This document shows positions 41,215 to 51,147 of a DNA stretch of 64,000 nucleotides, piece after piece. Below the pieces are notes generated by a model. That model ran no database searches and had not been told where the DNA came from. It saw nothing but the letters and a program-made list of their open reading frames with translations. The translations under genes and the position numbers were made by a program. How positions within the stretch are numbered: the first letter of the stretch is position 1; every line of letters starts with the position of its first letter. Source of the DNA: Tenacibaculum skagerrakense (GTDB lineage: Bacteria; Bacteroidota; Bacteroidia; Flavobacteriales; Flavobacteriaceae); NCBI RefSeq assembly GCF_004345825.1, contig NZ_SLXM01000002.1, positions 310,001 through 374,000 on the forward strand. Reading direction: 5' to 3'.

Positions 41215-41496
41215 ATGATCGAGATCCATCAAGCAGGACCAATGAATTTTATTAGAACACTACTTATCATCGCTTTAGTGTATTATACACTTAAATTTTT
41301 AGCTAGACTTTTCGCTCCATATTTAATGAAAAAAGCGGTTAAAAAAATGCAAGAGCGAGCTGAAAAACAATATGGAACTAACAAAAACAATGAAAGTGTT
41401 AAAGTTGGTGAAACCATCATAGATAAAAAACCAAATCAATCAAAAGAAAGTGATAAATCAGTAGGAGAGTATATTGATTTTGAAGAAATAGATTAA
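41215..41496 (+). CDS. DUF4834 family membrane protein
   Basis: The 93-residue protein has one membrane helix near its N-terminus (FIRTLLIIALVYYTLKFLARLF) and a charged cytoplasmic tail with KKAVKKMQERAEKQYG, typical of the DUF4834 family of Flavobacteriaceae. ATG at 41215 gives the usual short polar leader before the helix; ATG at 41242 is an alternative. It ends 2 bp before the YfhO gene, and the two genes are commonly linked. Function unknown. Confidence 0.88.
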   Translation: MIEIHQAGPMNFIRTLLIIALVYYTLKFLARLFAPYLMKKAVKKMQERAEKQYGTNKNNESVKVGETIIDKKPNQSKESDKSVGEYIDFEEID

Positions 41497-41498
41497 CT

Positions 41499-43898
41499 AT
41501 GAAAGTAAATAAGCTATTAATTTATACAGGAGCAGTTGTATTATTTATAATTGTTTCTGTCTTGTATTTTAACCCAATTCTATCTGGAAAACAAATTAAA
41601 CAATCAGATATCGATCAGTTTAAAGGGATTTCAAAAGAGTTAAAAGAATTTAGAGAAGAGAATAATAAAGAAGCTTACTGGTTAGGAAATGCTTTTAGTG
41701 GAATGCCTGCTTATTTAGTAAGTGCAAATTATGAAAATGATTTTTTAAAAGAAGTAGATAGGGTTCTACGATTTTTACCAAGACCTGCAGATTATTTATT
41801 TCTTTATTTTTTAAGTTTTTTTATACTACTCACTACGTTAAAAGTAGATTGGAAATTATCCATACTAGGAGGCTTAGCTTTTGGTTTTTCAACATACCTA
41901 ATAATTATAATTGGGGCTGGGCATAATGCAAAAGCGCACGCAATTGTTTACATGCCAATTATTATCTCAGGAGTTTTATTGATATTTCAAAACAGGTATT
42001 TACTCGGTTTTATTTTAGCAGCACTAGGAATGGCTATGGAAATTGGTGCAGGTCATATTCAAATGACGTACTATCTAGGTTTTTGCTTACTAATTCTGGG
42101 AATTGTAGAATTAATTGAGGCTATAAAAGATAAAAAAATCACCAGTTTTATAAAACAAACGTCTGTAATTATTGTAGCATTTATAATTGGAGTAGGAGTA
42201 AATGCCTCTAGATTAATGGCTACTAAAGAATATGCTGAACATAGTATAAGAGGAAAATCTGAATTGACTATTGATGTTGATGGTAAACCAAAGAAGAAAA
42301 AATTCGCAGGTTTGGATTACGATTATATTACACAGTATAGTTATGGAAAATTAGAAACAATGAATTTATTAGTTCCAAGATTTATGGGTGGAGGAACTAT
42401 TGAAGAATTAGGAGAAGGTTCAAACCTATTCAATGAGTTTGAAAAAATGGCTGGAACTCAAGCAGCCAGATCTTACACTAAAGAATCGTTAACCTATTGG
42501 GGAGACCAACCTATAGTTGAAGCTCCTGCTTACATTGGAGCTGTCGTAATATTTTTATTTTTTATTGGAGTTTTTTTAGTCGAAAGAAAATTAAAATATT
42601 GGTTAGTTTCTGCAACAATCTTCTCGATTGTTTTAAGCTGGGGAAAAAATCTAGCTTTTGTTACTAACTTTTTCATTGATTACGTTCCGTTATACGATAA
42701 GTTTAGAGCAGTTTCCTCAATACAAGTTATTGCTGAATTATGTATGCCTTTATTGGCTGTTTTAGGGCTAAGTGAACTTTTTAAAAGTCGTAAGTCTAAT
42801 GAAGAAAAATTTGAATCATTAAAGAAATCTTTTATCATAACTACAGGACTTATAGTAGTTGGATTTTTATTAGCGCATATGACTTCTAGTTTTGAAGGAA
42901 TTCGCGATAATCAATATCAACAGTATCCTGCTTTATTAGATGCTTTAATTAGCGATCGTAAATCGATGTTGTTTTATGATAGTCTTAGGTCGATTGTTTT
43001 AATTCTTTTAACCGCAGGATTAGTTTATCAATTTTTAAAATATAAATTAAAGAAGCAAGTTGTTTATGGAGGGGTATTAGCTTTAGTGTTATTTGATTTA
43101 ATATCTGTAAATATAAATTACGTTAACAAAGAAAATTTTGTAAGTTCTAGATTAATAGAAAAACCGTTTACTCCTAATAAAGTTGATTTAGAAATTTTAA
43201 AAGATACTAGTTACTATAGAGTTGCTAACTTCACAGGAAACTTTATGAATGAAAACAGGACATCTTTCTTTCATAGGTCAGTTGGAGGTTATCATGCTGC
43301 AAAATTAAAAAGATATCAAGAGTTAATTGATTATCAGGTTGCAAAAAATAATATGGAAGTATTCAATATGTTGAATGCAAAGTATTTTATTGTCGGTGAG
43401 GATAAGTTCGAAGTTAACAAAGAGGCTAATGGCAATGCATGGTTTGTGAGTTCACTTATACCAGTTACATCTGCTAATGAAGAAATAATAATGTTAACTA
43501 ATTTAGATACTAAAAAAGAAGCTGTTATTAGAGGTGATAAATATACCGGAACTACTAAATTTGCTTCAGATTCTTTAGCTACAATTAGTTTGGTTAAGCG
43601 TGACTTAAACGATTTAAAATATCTTAGTAATGCTACTAAAAATCAATTTGCAGTTTTTTCTGAAATATATTATGGAAATGGTTGGAATGCATATTTAGAT
43701 GGAAAACTAGTTCCGCATTATCAAGTTAATTATGTCTTAAGAGGAATGCAAGTGCCAGCAGGAAAACATACTATTGAGTTTAAGTTTGAACCTACAGTAG
43801 TTGCCAAAGGAGGAAGGTTATCTTTATATTTTTATTTATTATTAGTGCTAGTACCTTTTATTCTGGTGTTTTTAAAGAAGAAAAATCTACTTACTTAA
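41499..43898 (+). CDS. YfhO family membrane protein
   Basis: The 799-residue multi-pass protein matches the YfhO family (GT-C-like fold): about twelve hydrophobic helices with an extracytoplasmic loop early (NAFSGMPAYLVSANYENDFLKEV), and a C-terminal beta domain (FAVFSEIYYGNGWNAYLDGKLVPHYQVNYVLRGMQVPAGKHTIEFKFEP) before the last helix. YfhO is needed to glycosylate lipoteichoic acid in Gram-positives; here a surface-glycan role is an inference. Its stop overlaps the convergent AraC gene by 12 bp. Confidence 0.92.
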   Translation: MKVNKLLIYTGAVVLFIIVSVLYFNPILSGKQIKQSDIDQFKGISKELKEFREENNKEAYWLGNAFSGMPAYLVSANYENDFLKEVDRVLRFLPRPADYLFLYFLSFFILLTTLKVDWKLSILGGLAFGFSTYLIIIIGAGHNAKAHAIVYMPIIISGVLLIFQNRYLLGFILAALGMAMEIGAGHIQMTYYLGFCLLILGIVELIEAIKDKKITSFIKQTSVIIVAFIIGVGVNASRLMATKEYAEHSIRGKSELTIDVDGKPKKKKFAGLDYDYITQYSYGKLETMNLLVPRFMGGGTIEELGEGSNLFNEFEKMAGTQAARSYTKESLTYWGDQPIVEAPAYIGAVVIFLFFIGVFLVERKLKYWLVSATIFSIVLSWGKNLAFVTNFFIDYVPLYDKFRAVSSIQVIAELCMPLLAVLGLSELFKSRKSNEEKFESLKKSFIITTGLIVVGFLLAHMTSSFEGIRDNQYQQYPALLDALISDRKSMLFYDSLRSIVLILLTAGLVYQFLKYKLKKQVVYGGVLALVLFDLISVNINYVNKENFVSSRLIEKPFTPNKVDLEILKDTSYYRVANFTGNFMNENRTSFFHRSVGGYHAAKLKRYQELIDYQVAKNNMEVFNMLNAKYFIVGEDKFEVNKEANGNAWFVSSLIPVTSANEEIIMLTNLDTKKEAVIRGDKYTGTTKFASDSLATISLVKRDLNDLKYLSNATKNQFAVFSEIYYGNGWNAYLDGKLVPHYQVNYVLRGMQVPAGKHTIEFKFEPTVVAKGGRLSLYFYLLLVLVPFILVFLKKKNLLT

Positions 43899-45656
43899 AT
43901 TTTTAATATATTCTGAAGGAGATATATTCATGTATTTTTTAAAAGCTCTGCTGAAGGCTGATGCATTTGTATAACCAACAATATTAGCTAAGCCTTCAAT
44001 GGAGTATTTTTTATAATATTCCTTATTCTTAATTAAATCTACAGCATATTCAATTTTTTTTTGAGTGTAGTATTGCTTAAAAGGAACGTCATAATGTTTG
44101 TTATATACAAAAGATACGTATGTACTATTGGTATTTACTTTTTCTGCAATAGTGTTTATTGAAAAATCATGTTTTAAATACGCCTGGTTGACTTCAACTT
44201 GCTTAAGTTGATCCAATATTTTTTTCTCTAATTGTGCTTCAATATTATAATTAACCTTTGACTTTTCAATTGTTTTATTACTTTGAGATTTTTCCTTTTC
44301 TAAATCCTTTTTAGCATTTACAATAGTAATTTCTAACTCATCACTTTTTTGAGAGATTTCTTTCTTGTATTTTTTTCTCTTAAATAAAAAGAATGATGAA
44401 ATTATGACTAGAATTAACGTGTAAAGTATCGTGGTTGTTAGGTTCTTCTTTTTTTCTTTTTCAATAATAGTATTATTTAGCTCTGTAATTTTTTCAAGAT
44501 CATTATCATATAGTAGTTGATATGTTCTCTGTTTGTTTTCTTTACTAAAGTTGAATTCTTTTAGCGTAAGTTTTGAATATTTAATAGCGCTATCAAGTTC
44601 ATTGATACGATTATATTCATTAGAAAGAATGTCATAAATAGTAATTAATCTACTTCCTTTAAGATTATTGTTTTCAAGTGATTTTTTTGCTGAATAAATA
44701 ATAGAATCATATTTATTCAAACCATTAAATATAAGTGTTTTGTAAAAGTAAATTTCACTTTCATAGTCTATATCATCCATGTTTTTAGGTAAAATTAAAG
44801 AATCAATTAATTTCAAGGCTTCTTTGTATTCTTTCTTAGTTATTAGAATATCAGCTTTTCTAAATTGATAAATTAATTTAGAATCTGGATGTGGTGGGAT
44901 AATTTTTTTAGCGGAGTTATAAGCCTTTTCAAAACAAATCGATGCAGAATCTAATAGGTATTCTTTCTTTGTTTTTTTATTTAAAGCCATGTAAGTTTGT
45001 CCTAAAAGGTATAGTGTGTTAGCTTTTACATGAGTTAAATTTTGTTGGTCATAAAAATCGTTTTCACGGTTAATTTTTTGGTCAACTTTTTTAATTATTT
45101 TAATTAAAATAGACTTAGCCTCTTCTTCTTGATTAAGATCTTTTTTTATAAGAGCTTTTGAATTTTCAATATTTACAAAATAATCAAATCCATCAAAGTT
45201 CTTGTTTTTAACATTATCTAAAAAATCAGACATTGAGAGCAAATTTTTATATGCTTTTTGATATTCTTCTGAATTTTTATGAATCCAAAATAATCTGTTT
45301 AATGTGCTTAATTTTATTTTGGTAAAACAAATATTTTTAGGATTGATATTTAATAATGAATCTACTTTTTGTATTGTTTTATCAATTACTTTTTTGCATT
45401 TTTCAATTTCATTTTTTCTGTAATGGTAATACGCTTTAGCAATTAAAGCTATTAATTTTTCACAAGGATTTGATGAAAGTTCTCCTTTATCAGAGTAAAA
45501 TAAAAGACTATCTAGATTAGTGTTTTTAAATTCACTCATCTTTCTAAAAGTCTCACTTTCTTTATAATCATTAATCTGATGGTTAGCTTGAGAAATTAAT
45601 ATTAATGAATAAAAGAAAAATAGTAAGATTAAACTTAAATTTTTAGAATTCTTCAA
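43887..45656 (-). CDS. AraC family regulator with TPR sensor region
   Basis: The 589-residue protein has an N-terminal signal or membrane segment, a helical TPR-like region (about 40-390), a membrane helix near 405-423, a coiled-coil linker and a C-terminal AraC domain (DFSINTIAEKVNTNSTYVSFVYNKHYDVPFKQYYTQKKIEYAVDLI, then SIEGLANIVGYTNASAFSRAFKKYMNISPSEYI). This periplasmic-sensor design is common in Flavobacteriia. Its target is unknown; the glycan operon starting at 45905 is divergent from it. Confidence 0.9.
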   Translation of the reverse strand: MKNSKNLSLILLFFFYSLILISQANHQINDYKESETFRKMSEFKNTNLDSLLFYSDKGELSSNPCEKLIALIAKAYYHYRKNEIEKCKKVIDKTIQKVDSLLNINPKNICFTKIKLSTLNRLFWIHKNSEEYQKAYKNLLSMSDFLDNVKNKNFDGFDYFVNIENSKALIKKDLNQEEEAKSILIKIIKKVDQKINRENDFYDQQNLTHVKANTLYLLGQTYMALNKKTKKEYLLDSASICFEKAYNSAKKIIPPHPDSKLIYQFRKADILITKKEYKEALKLIDSLILPKNMDDIDYESEIYFYKTLIFNGLNKYDSIIYSAKKSLENNNLKGSRLITIYDILSNEYNRINELDSAIKYSKLTLKEFNFSKENKQRTYQLLYDNDLEKITELNNTIIEKEKKKNLTTTILYTLILVIISSFFLFKRKKYKKEISQKSDELEITIVNAKKDLEKEKSQSNKTIEKSKVNYNIEAQLEKKILDQLKQVEVNQAYLKHDFSINTIAEKVNTNSTYVSFVYNKHYDVPFKQYYTQKKIEYAVDLIKNKEYYKKYSIEGLANIVGYTNASAFSRAFKKYMNISPSEYIKNLSK

Positions 45657-45746
45657 TTCTTTGGGTATTTAAATTTGTTTGTGCTTTTTATAAAAAGTCG
45701 AATATAAAGTTTTTTCTTGAGAAGAATAAAAAATAGATTTGTGTGC

Positions 45747-45832
45747 TATAAAATTGAAACACCTAAGGGAGGGAAACTGCATTGATAAAGAGCATCTAAA
45801 TTAAAAAGGAACAATTAATATTGTTCCTTTTT
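45747..45832 (+). ncRNA. candidate small RNA between divergent genes
   Basis: A TAGATTTG -7 box (45734-45741) is followed by 60 bp without a frame, including a purine-rich AAGGGAGGGAAAC, and then a strong terminator at 45803-45832. A terminator between two divergent genes needs a transcript to end, so an RNA of about 85 nt is possible. The -33 box is weak, and it could instead be a leader remnant. Confidence 0.3.
45803..45832. terminator. terminator in a divergent intergenic region
   Basis: AAAAAGGAACAA and TTGTTCCTTTTT form a perfect 12-bp stem with a 6-base loop; the arms themselves supply the T-run on either strand. Confidence 0.75.
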
Positions 45833-45874
45833 AATTTTATTAAAAAATTATATAGAAAATACTATTTGAATGTA

Positions 45875-45882
45875 TAGATTTG
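45875..45882 (+). promoter_or_regulatory. -7 box upstream of the glycan operon
   Basis: TAGATTTG matches TAnnTTTG, 22 bp before the methyltransferase start; no TTG at the -33 distance. Confidence 0.4.
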
Positions 45883-45904
45883 TTTGTAAATAACTAATAC
45901 TATC

Positions 45905-46429
45905 ATGTTTCCGAACGTACCTACTTATCGATATAATAAAACAATTGATTTTTTAAAAAGAGTATTACCGCCTCCTGCTGTTGTTTTAGATTTAGGTGTT
46001 AGAAATCCATTTACCGAAATAATGGAAAAAGAAGGATATACGGTATATAATACGAATGGCGAAGATTTTGATTTGATGCCTGAAGTAGTTAAAGATTTTG
46101 AAGTAGATGCAGTTACTTCTTTCGAAGTATTTGAACATTTGGTTTCTCCTTTTAGTATTTTGAGAGAAATTAAGTGTAATAAACTTATTACTACTATACC
46201 TTTGAGATTATGGTTTGCTAGTGCATACAGAAGTAAAACAGATATGTGGGATCGCCATTTTCATGAGTTTGAAGATTGGCAGTTTGATTGGTTATTAGAA
46301 AAATCGGGTTGGGAAATAAAAGAAGCTGAGAAGTGGATTAGCCCAACTAAACTTAATGGGTTTAGACCAATTCTTAGGAGGTTTACACCTAGATATTATG
46401 CCGTTTTTGCTGAAAAAAAGAGAAAATGA
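45905..46429 (+). CDS. SAM-dependent methyltransferase
   Basis: The 174-residue protein looks like a class I methyltransferase: VVLDLGVRNPFTEIMEKEGYTVYNTNGEDFDL covers the SAM-binding motif I region (the glycine loop is short), AVTSFEVFEHLVSPFSIL is motif II-like, and DMWDRHFHEFEDWQFDWLLEKSGW the C-terminal part. It is the first gene of a glycan operon, its stop overlapping the next start (ATGA), so it may methylate a sugar or lipid-linked intermediate. Confidence 0.85.
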   Translation: MFPNVPTYRYNKTIDFLKRVLPPPAVVLDLGVRNPFTEIMEKEGYTVYNTNGEDFDLMPEVVKDFEVDAVTSFEVFEHLVSPFSILREIKCNKLITTIPLRLWFASAYRSKTDMWDRHFHEFEDWQFDWLLEKSGWEIKEAEKWISPTKLNGFRPILRRFTPRYYAVFAEKKRK

Positions 46430-47610
46430 GAATAGGTATGATTTTAGATGACGTTTTCCCTCCTGACCCTAGAGTGGAAAACGAAGCTATTGAATTAATA
46501 AAAGATGGACATGAAGTATTTCTTTTTTGTTTAAATTATAAAAATCAGAAAAGAAATGAGGAGGTTAATGGGATCAAAGTAATACGATATAACAGTAATA
46601 AGTTAGAATACAAGCTTTCTGCGCTGGCTTATTCAATACCGTTGTATACTATGTTGATGAAAAAAAAAGTTAAAAACTTTTTAAGAAATAATAATATAGA
46701 TATAATTCATTGTCACGACATTAGAGTAGCAGAAGCAGTTTTTCAGGCAAATAAAAGTTTTAAACTACCAGTTGTTTTGGATATACATGATAATATTCCT
46801 GAAAACATGAAGTTTTATCCCCATCTTCAAAAGTTTCCTGGAAAATATATTATATCGCCAAAAAAATGGAAACAAAAAGAGCAAGAATTTATAGAAAAGG
46901 CATCTTATGTAATATCAGTTTCCCCTCAATTGGTTTCAGAATTAAAAGATAGAGTTTATAATCCTCAAAAAGTTGTTTTAGTTTCTAATACAATTAGTAC
47001 ATCTTTTTATTTAAATGCAGAGTTTGACGAAGAATTGATTAAGAGCTATACTAATTACTTCACTATGTTGTATCTTGGCGACACTCATACTAGGAGAGGT
47101 TTATTATTGGCAATAGAAGCTGTTTCAAAACTTAAAGATGAAATAACAAATATTAAACTGGTGATAGTTGGTTCAAGCACAACTGATTATATGTTGAAAA
47201 ACAAAGTTCAAGAATTAGTTCTAGAAGACTACGTTGATTTTAAAGGTTGGAGAGATGTTAAATTGTTTCCTTCTTTTATAAAAGCAAGTGATGTTTGTTT
47301 ATCTCCGTTACATCGTAGTAAACAACATGATGTAGCTTATGCAAATAAAATTTTTCAGTATATGAGTTTTGGTAAACCTTTATTAGTTAGTAATGCTACA
47401 GCTCAAAAGGAAATGGTAGAGCAAGTAAATTCTGGTTTGGTTCATGAAGATAGGGATGTAAATGATTTTGTTGTTAAATTACTAAAACTATATAACAACC
47501 CTGAATTAAGAAATACGTTAGGGAAGAATGGAGAAAACTTTGTTAGAGATTCTTACACATGGGATAAAACTTCTAACGAATTAAAAGAAATATATAAAAC
47601 AATTATTTGA
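46426..47610 (+). CDS. glycosyltransferase family 4
   Basis: The 394-residue protein has a GT-B fold of the GT4 type: N-terminal GMILDDVFPPDPRVENEAIELIKDGHEVFLFCLN for the acceptor domain, and a C-terminal donor domain with YLGDTHTRRGLLLAIEAV and the EX7E-like region HRSKQHDVAYANKIFQYMSFGKPLLVSN. It transfers a sugar from a nucleotide donor to a growing surface glycan. It is coupled at both ends: ATGA overlap upstream and TTGA overlap downstream. Confidence 0.92.
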   Translation: MRIGMILDDVFPPDPRVENEAIELIKDGHEVFLFCLNYKNQKRNEEVNGIKVIRYNSNKLEYKLSALAYSIPLYTMLMKKKVKNFLRNNNIDIIHCHDIRVAEAVFQANKSFKLPVVLDIHDNIPENMKFYPHLQKFPGKYIISPKKWKQKEQEFIEKASYVISVSPQLVSELKDRVYNPQKVVLVSNTISTSFYLNAEFDEELIKSYTNYFTMLYLGDTHTRRGLLLAIEAVSKLKDEITNIKLVIVGSSTTDYMLKNKVQELVLEDYVDFKGWRDVKLFPSFIKASDVCLSPLHRSKQHDVAYANKIFQYMSFGKPLLVSNATAQKEMVEQVNSGLVHEDRDVNDFVVKLLKLYNNPELRNTLGKNGENFVRDSYTWDKTSNELKEIYKTII

Positions 47611-48890
47611 AAGTTTTAATAGTTACATATTATTGGCCACCTGCGGGTGGAGCTGGAGTTCAACGTTGGTTGAAGTTTACAAAATACCTTAGAAATTTTG
47701 ATATTGAGCCTGTAATTTTTACGGCAGATAATCCTCATTATCCAATTTTAGATGATAGCTTACATAGAGATATTCCTGTAGGAGTAGAAGTGATAAAGTG
47801 TCCAATATTTGAGCCTAATAATTTACTTTCTAAAGTAAAGAAAAAGAAAGTTAAAAATAGCGCAGGTTTTTTGGAAGAAAATCCGTCGATGCTTTCTAAA
47901 ATAATGATATACATTCGAGCGAATCTTTTTATTCCAGATGCTAGAATGTTTTGGATTAAACCTTCTGTCAAGAGGATTAAAAAGTATTTATCTGAGAATT
48001 CTATTGAAGCTTTAATAACAACAGGGCCACCTCATAGTCTTCATATGATTGGTTATCATTTAAAAAAACAATTAGGAGTTAAATGGATTGCTGATTTTAG
48101 GGATCCATGGACTGGAATTGATTATTTTCATTTATTACCATTAACTAAGTTGGCTAAAAAGAAACATTTTCGATTAGAAGATAAAGTATTTAAGAATGCA
48201 GATAAGGTAATAATGGTTAGTAAAACTTCTAAAGAGAAATACGCTAAACAAGCTAAATCAATAGAAGTTATTACAAATGGTTATGATACTGATGGTATAG
48301 AGGAAGATTCATTAGTTCTAGATACAAAATTTACAATATCACACATTGGCTCAATGAATGCTGCAAGAAATCCAAAAATACTTTGGGAAGTATTGCATAA
48401 TATTGCTGAGGAAAATCCGGATTTTAGTAATGACTTGCAAATTCAACTAATAGGTAAGTTAGATGAAAAAATTGTAAAGGAAGATATTGAATCTTATAAC
48501 TTTAAAAATGTTCATCAGTTAGATTATGTTCCTCATCAGGAAGCAAAGAAATATCAAAAGCAGTCTCAAGTTTTATTATTAATTGTTAACGATACTCCAA
48601 ATGCTAGAGAGATAGTTACGGGTAAAGTTTTCGAATACATACAAGCTAAAAGGCCTATAATTGCAATTGGACCTGAAGATGGTGATTTAGCCGATGTACT
48701 AAACGAAACAAATGCTGGTAAAACTTTCGATTATCAAAACAAAAAAGATTTAAAAGCAGAGATTAAAAGCTTGTATAAAAAGTATAAATTAGGAACGCTT
48801 ACGGTTAATTCGTCTAATATAGAAAAGTTTCATAGAAAGCAATTAACCAAAGATTTGTCAGAAATTATAAAAGGGCTAGCCAAAACATAA
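47607..48890 (+). CDS. glycosyltransferase family 4-like
   Basis: The 427-residue protein begins KVLIVTYYWPPAGGAGVQRWLKFTKYLRNFDIEPVIFT, the typical start of GT4 enzymes with a glycine-rich acceptor loop, and has a donor-domain region with ITNGYDTDGIEED and IVTGKVFEYIQAKRPIIAIGPEDGDLADVL. The start codon is TTG overlapping the previous stop by four bases (TTGA), since the next in-frame ATG would remove the conserved N-terminus. It acts in the same surface-glycan pathway as its neighbours. Confidence 0.92.
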   Translation: MKVLIVTYYWPPAGGAGVQRWLKFTKYLRNFDIEPVIFTADNPHYPILDDSLHRDIPVGVEVIKCPIFEPNNLLSKVKKKKVKNSAGFLEENPSMLSKIMIYIRANLFIPDARMFWIKPSVKRIKKYLSENSIEALITTGPPHSLHMIGYHLKKQLGVKWIADFRDPWTGIDYFHLLPLTKLAKKKHFRLEDKVFKNADKVIMVSKTSKEKYAKQAKSIEVITNGYDTDGIEEDSLVLDTKFTISHIGSMNAARNPKILWEVLHNIAEENPDFSNDLQIQLIGKLDEKIVKEDIESYNFKNVHQLDYVPHQEAKKYQKQSQVLLLIVNDTPNAREIVTGKVFEYIQAKRPIIAIGPEDGDLADVLNETNAGKTFDYQNKKDLKAEIKSLYKKYKLGTLTVNSSNIEKFHRKQLTKDLSEIIKGLAKT

Positions 48891-48894
48891 GAAA

Positions 48895-50385
48895 TTGGGC
48901 ATAATATTTAAACAATCATTTAAAAATACCATAGTAATCTATTTGGGATTTATTATTGGAGGATTAAATACAGTTTTTTTCTATCCAGGTATTTTAGGAG
49001 ATACTTTTCAAGGTATAGTAACGGTGTTACTTTCATACTCAAATTTAATAATGCCTTTAATGGCTATGGGTGTTCATTACACCATTATTAAGTTTTTTTC
49101 AGTCTATCAGGAGAAGATAGAAAAAGATAAATTTTTGTCAATTGCACTGATACTTCCTTTATTGGTTGGTATTCCTGTGGGGTTTTTATGGAATAATATT
49201 CAAGATTTTATTGTTGCTAATTTTCTTTCAGATGAAAATAAAGATATTGAAAGTTATACAATAGTAATTTATATAGTTTCAATTTGTTGTGCTTATTTTG
49301 AGGTTTTTTATGCATGGTCTAAAGTGCATTTGAAATCTGTCGTTGGAAACTTTTTAAAGGAGTTTTATAATAGGGCAGTAGTGCTCATTCTATTATTATC
49401 TGTTTCTTTTGAGTTAATTACGAAATCTCAGTTTATTTTCTGGCTTACTGGTTTCTATATTCTAAGAACACTTATAATGATGTATTACGCATTTAAAGTG
49501 TATTTTCCTAAGTTCACTTTAAGTTTGCCAAAAAATTATAAAGAAATAGCCTCTTATTCGCTATTTATAATATTTGCAGGAAGTGCTGGAGCATTAATTC
49601 TAGATATTGATAAAGTAATGGTGACTGGTAAGGAAGCTTTTAGCGCAGCAGCTTATTATACTGTTGCTGTTTTTATTGGTTCTTTTATTGAAGCGCCTAG
49701 TAGAGCTCTTGGTCAAATTTTACAGCCACTTACTTCAAAATCATTGAATGAAAATGATGATGCAGAAGTTGATAGTTTGTATAAGAAAAGTTCTATCAAT
49801 TTATTGGTTATAGGAGGATTATTTTTCCTATTAATTAACTGTAATATAATTGAATTATTCAAAATGATGCCAAAAGGATATGATCAAGGAGTTTTTGCTG
49901 TTTTGTTAATTTCTATTGCTAAAATGTATAATATGTTTCTTGGTAATAATGGTCATATTCTATCGAATTCAAAGTATTACAGAGTTACATTTCCAATTGG
50001 TATTGGTACTGCATTAACGGTTTATTTTTTAAATGTGCTCTTTTACAGAAAAATAGATATGAGTACCGATGGTCTGGCATTGGCAACACTTATCACAGTT
50101 TTTATTTTTAATACCATTAAGCTTTTATATGTTCATTTTAAAATGAAAATGAATCCAATAACTAAAGAGTCTGGAATTACACTTCTATTGATTTTAATAA
50201 TGTTTGCTGGCTTCTACTTTTGGGATTTTAACATACCAGAAATTAAACTTTGGGGGCTACCTATACATTCATTTATAAACATGATATTAAAGAGTATTAT
50301 AATAGTTTGTTTATACATTTATTTAATACTTAAATTAAATGTATCAAATCAAATAAATGCTATAGCTGAAAGATTAAGGAAATAA
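48895..50385 (+). CDS. oligosaccharide flippase (MOP/Wzx-like)
   Basis: The 496-residue protein has about fourteen hydrophobic helices and the pattern of polysaccharide-biosynthesis flippases (IIFKQSFKNTIVIYLGFIIGGLNTVFFYP at the N-terminus, ILDIDKVMVTGKEAFSAAAYYTVAVFIGSFIEAPSRALGQI in the middle). It should move lipid-linked glycans across the inner membrane. The start is TTG at 48895, 4 bp after the previous stop. It is the last gene of the operon, before a bidirectional terminator. Confidence 0.9.
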   Translation: MGIIFKQSFKNTIVIYLGFIIGGLNTVFFYPGILGDTFQGIVTVLLSYSNLIMPLMAMGVHYTIIKFFSVYQEKIEKDKFLSIALILPLLVGIPVGFLWNNIQDFIVANFLSDENKDIESYTIVIYIVSICCAYFEVFYAWSKVHLKSVVGNFLKEFYNRAVVLILLLSVSFELITKSQFIFWLTGFYILRTLIMMYYAFKVYFPKFTLSLPKNYKEIASYSLFIIFAGSAGALILDIDKVMVTGKEAFSAAAYYTVAVFIGSFIEAPSRALGQILQPLTSKSLNENDDAEVDSLYKKSSINLLVIGGLFFLLINCNIIELFKMMPKGYDQGVFAVLLISIAKMYNMFLGNNGHILSNSKYYRVTFPIGIGTALTVYFLNVLFYRKIDMSTDGLALATLITVFIFNTIKLLYVHFKMKMNPITKESGITLLLILIMFAGFYFWDFNIPEIKLWGLPIHSFINMILKSIIIVCLYIYLILKLNVSNQINAIAERLRK

Positions 50386-50388
50386 AAT

Positions 50389-50427
50389 AAAAAGACTTGT
50401 ATATGTAAGGGGGTAACAAGTCTTTTT
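50389..50427. terminator. bidirectional terminator between flippase and Crp genes
   Basis: AAAAAGACTTGT pairs with ACAAGTCTTTTT (12 bp) across a 15-base loop between two convergent genes. Confidence 0.85.
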
Positions 50428-50508
50428 AAGGGGAAACGAAATAGGGATATTTCACCAGCAAATTTAATAGGAATCCACTATTTCATTTATATACCTATGT
50501 TTATAAAT

Positions 50509-51123
50509 TTATTCTGAGTACATTTTTTTACGAATTCTGCTTAACTGAACTGGAGTTATATTTAAATAACTAGCTATTTGATATTGAGGAATTAAGTTTT
50601 CAATTTGAGGAATTCTTTCCTTTAAAATTTTATAACGATCAGTTGCATCTAATAATGAAAGTCTATCTAATCTTTTTAAAACCTGCAATAAAATTGTTTG
50701 GTTAATTTTATTGTAAAGCAAGGAAATTTCATGATTAGAGGCGCTTAAATCGATAAAGTCTTTAAAATCTCCTTCTAACAAAGTACAGCTTGTTAAGCAC
50801 TTGTAGTAGTCTTCAGGTGTTTTAGTGTCTAAATCGATGTGTGCTAGCTTTAAATCATTAATCTGATAAAACAAATCTGTAAAAGCGTAATTTTCTAGAT
50901 GAATAGTTCTAATGTATTCACGGTCTTTTTGCGAATTCTTAGAAAAGGAGGCAACAATACCTTCAACAATTACATAGAACTTAGAAGTTCCTTTATTAAT
51001 TAATACATCTCCAGTTTTGTACTTTTTTAGACGTACAATTTTTGAGAATAAGTCAATTGCATGATCAGATATATTGCTCATGTAAAAGCGAGAAAACTCG
51101 CTAATTAAAGCAGATTCCAACAT
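50509..51123 (-). CDS. Crp/Fnr family transcriptional regulator
   Basis: The 204-residue protein has an N-terminal cyclic-nucleotide-binding fold (KKYKTGDVLINKGTSKFYVIVEGIVASFSK) and a C-terminal winged helix (RIPQIENLIPQYQIASYLNITPVQLSRIRKKM). The cAMP-contacting RxS motif is not evident and no Fnr-type cysteines are present, so the signal is unknown. It is followed, on the opposite side of a terminator, by the glycan operon; it starts 25 bp after the WbqC gene ends. Confidence 0.9.
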   Translation of the reverse strand: MLESALISEFSRFYMSNISDHAIDLFSKIVRLKKYKTGDVLINKGTSKFYVIVEGIVASFSKNSQKDREYIRTIHLENYAFTDLFYQINDLKLAHIDLDTKTPEDYYKCLTSCTLLEGDFKDFIDLSASNHEISLLYNKINQTILLQVLKRLDRLSLLDATDRYKILKERIPQIENLIPQYQIASYLNITPVQLSRIRKKMYSE

Positions 51124-51147
51124 AAGTTATAATCTTTAAGTTGCTAA

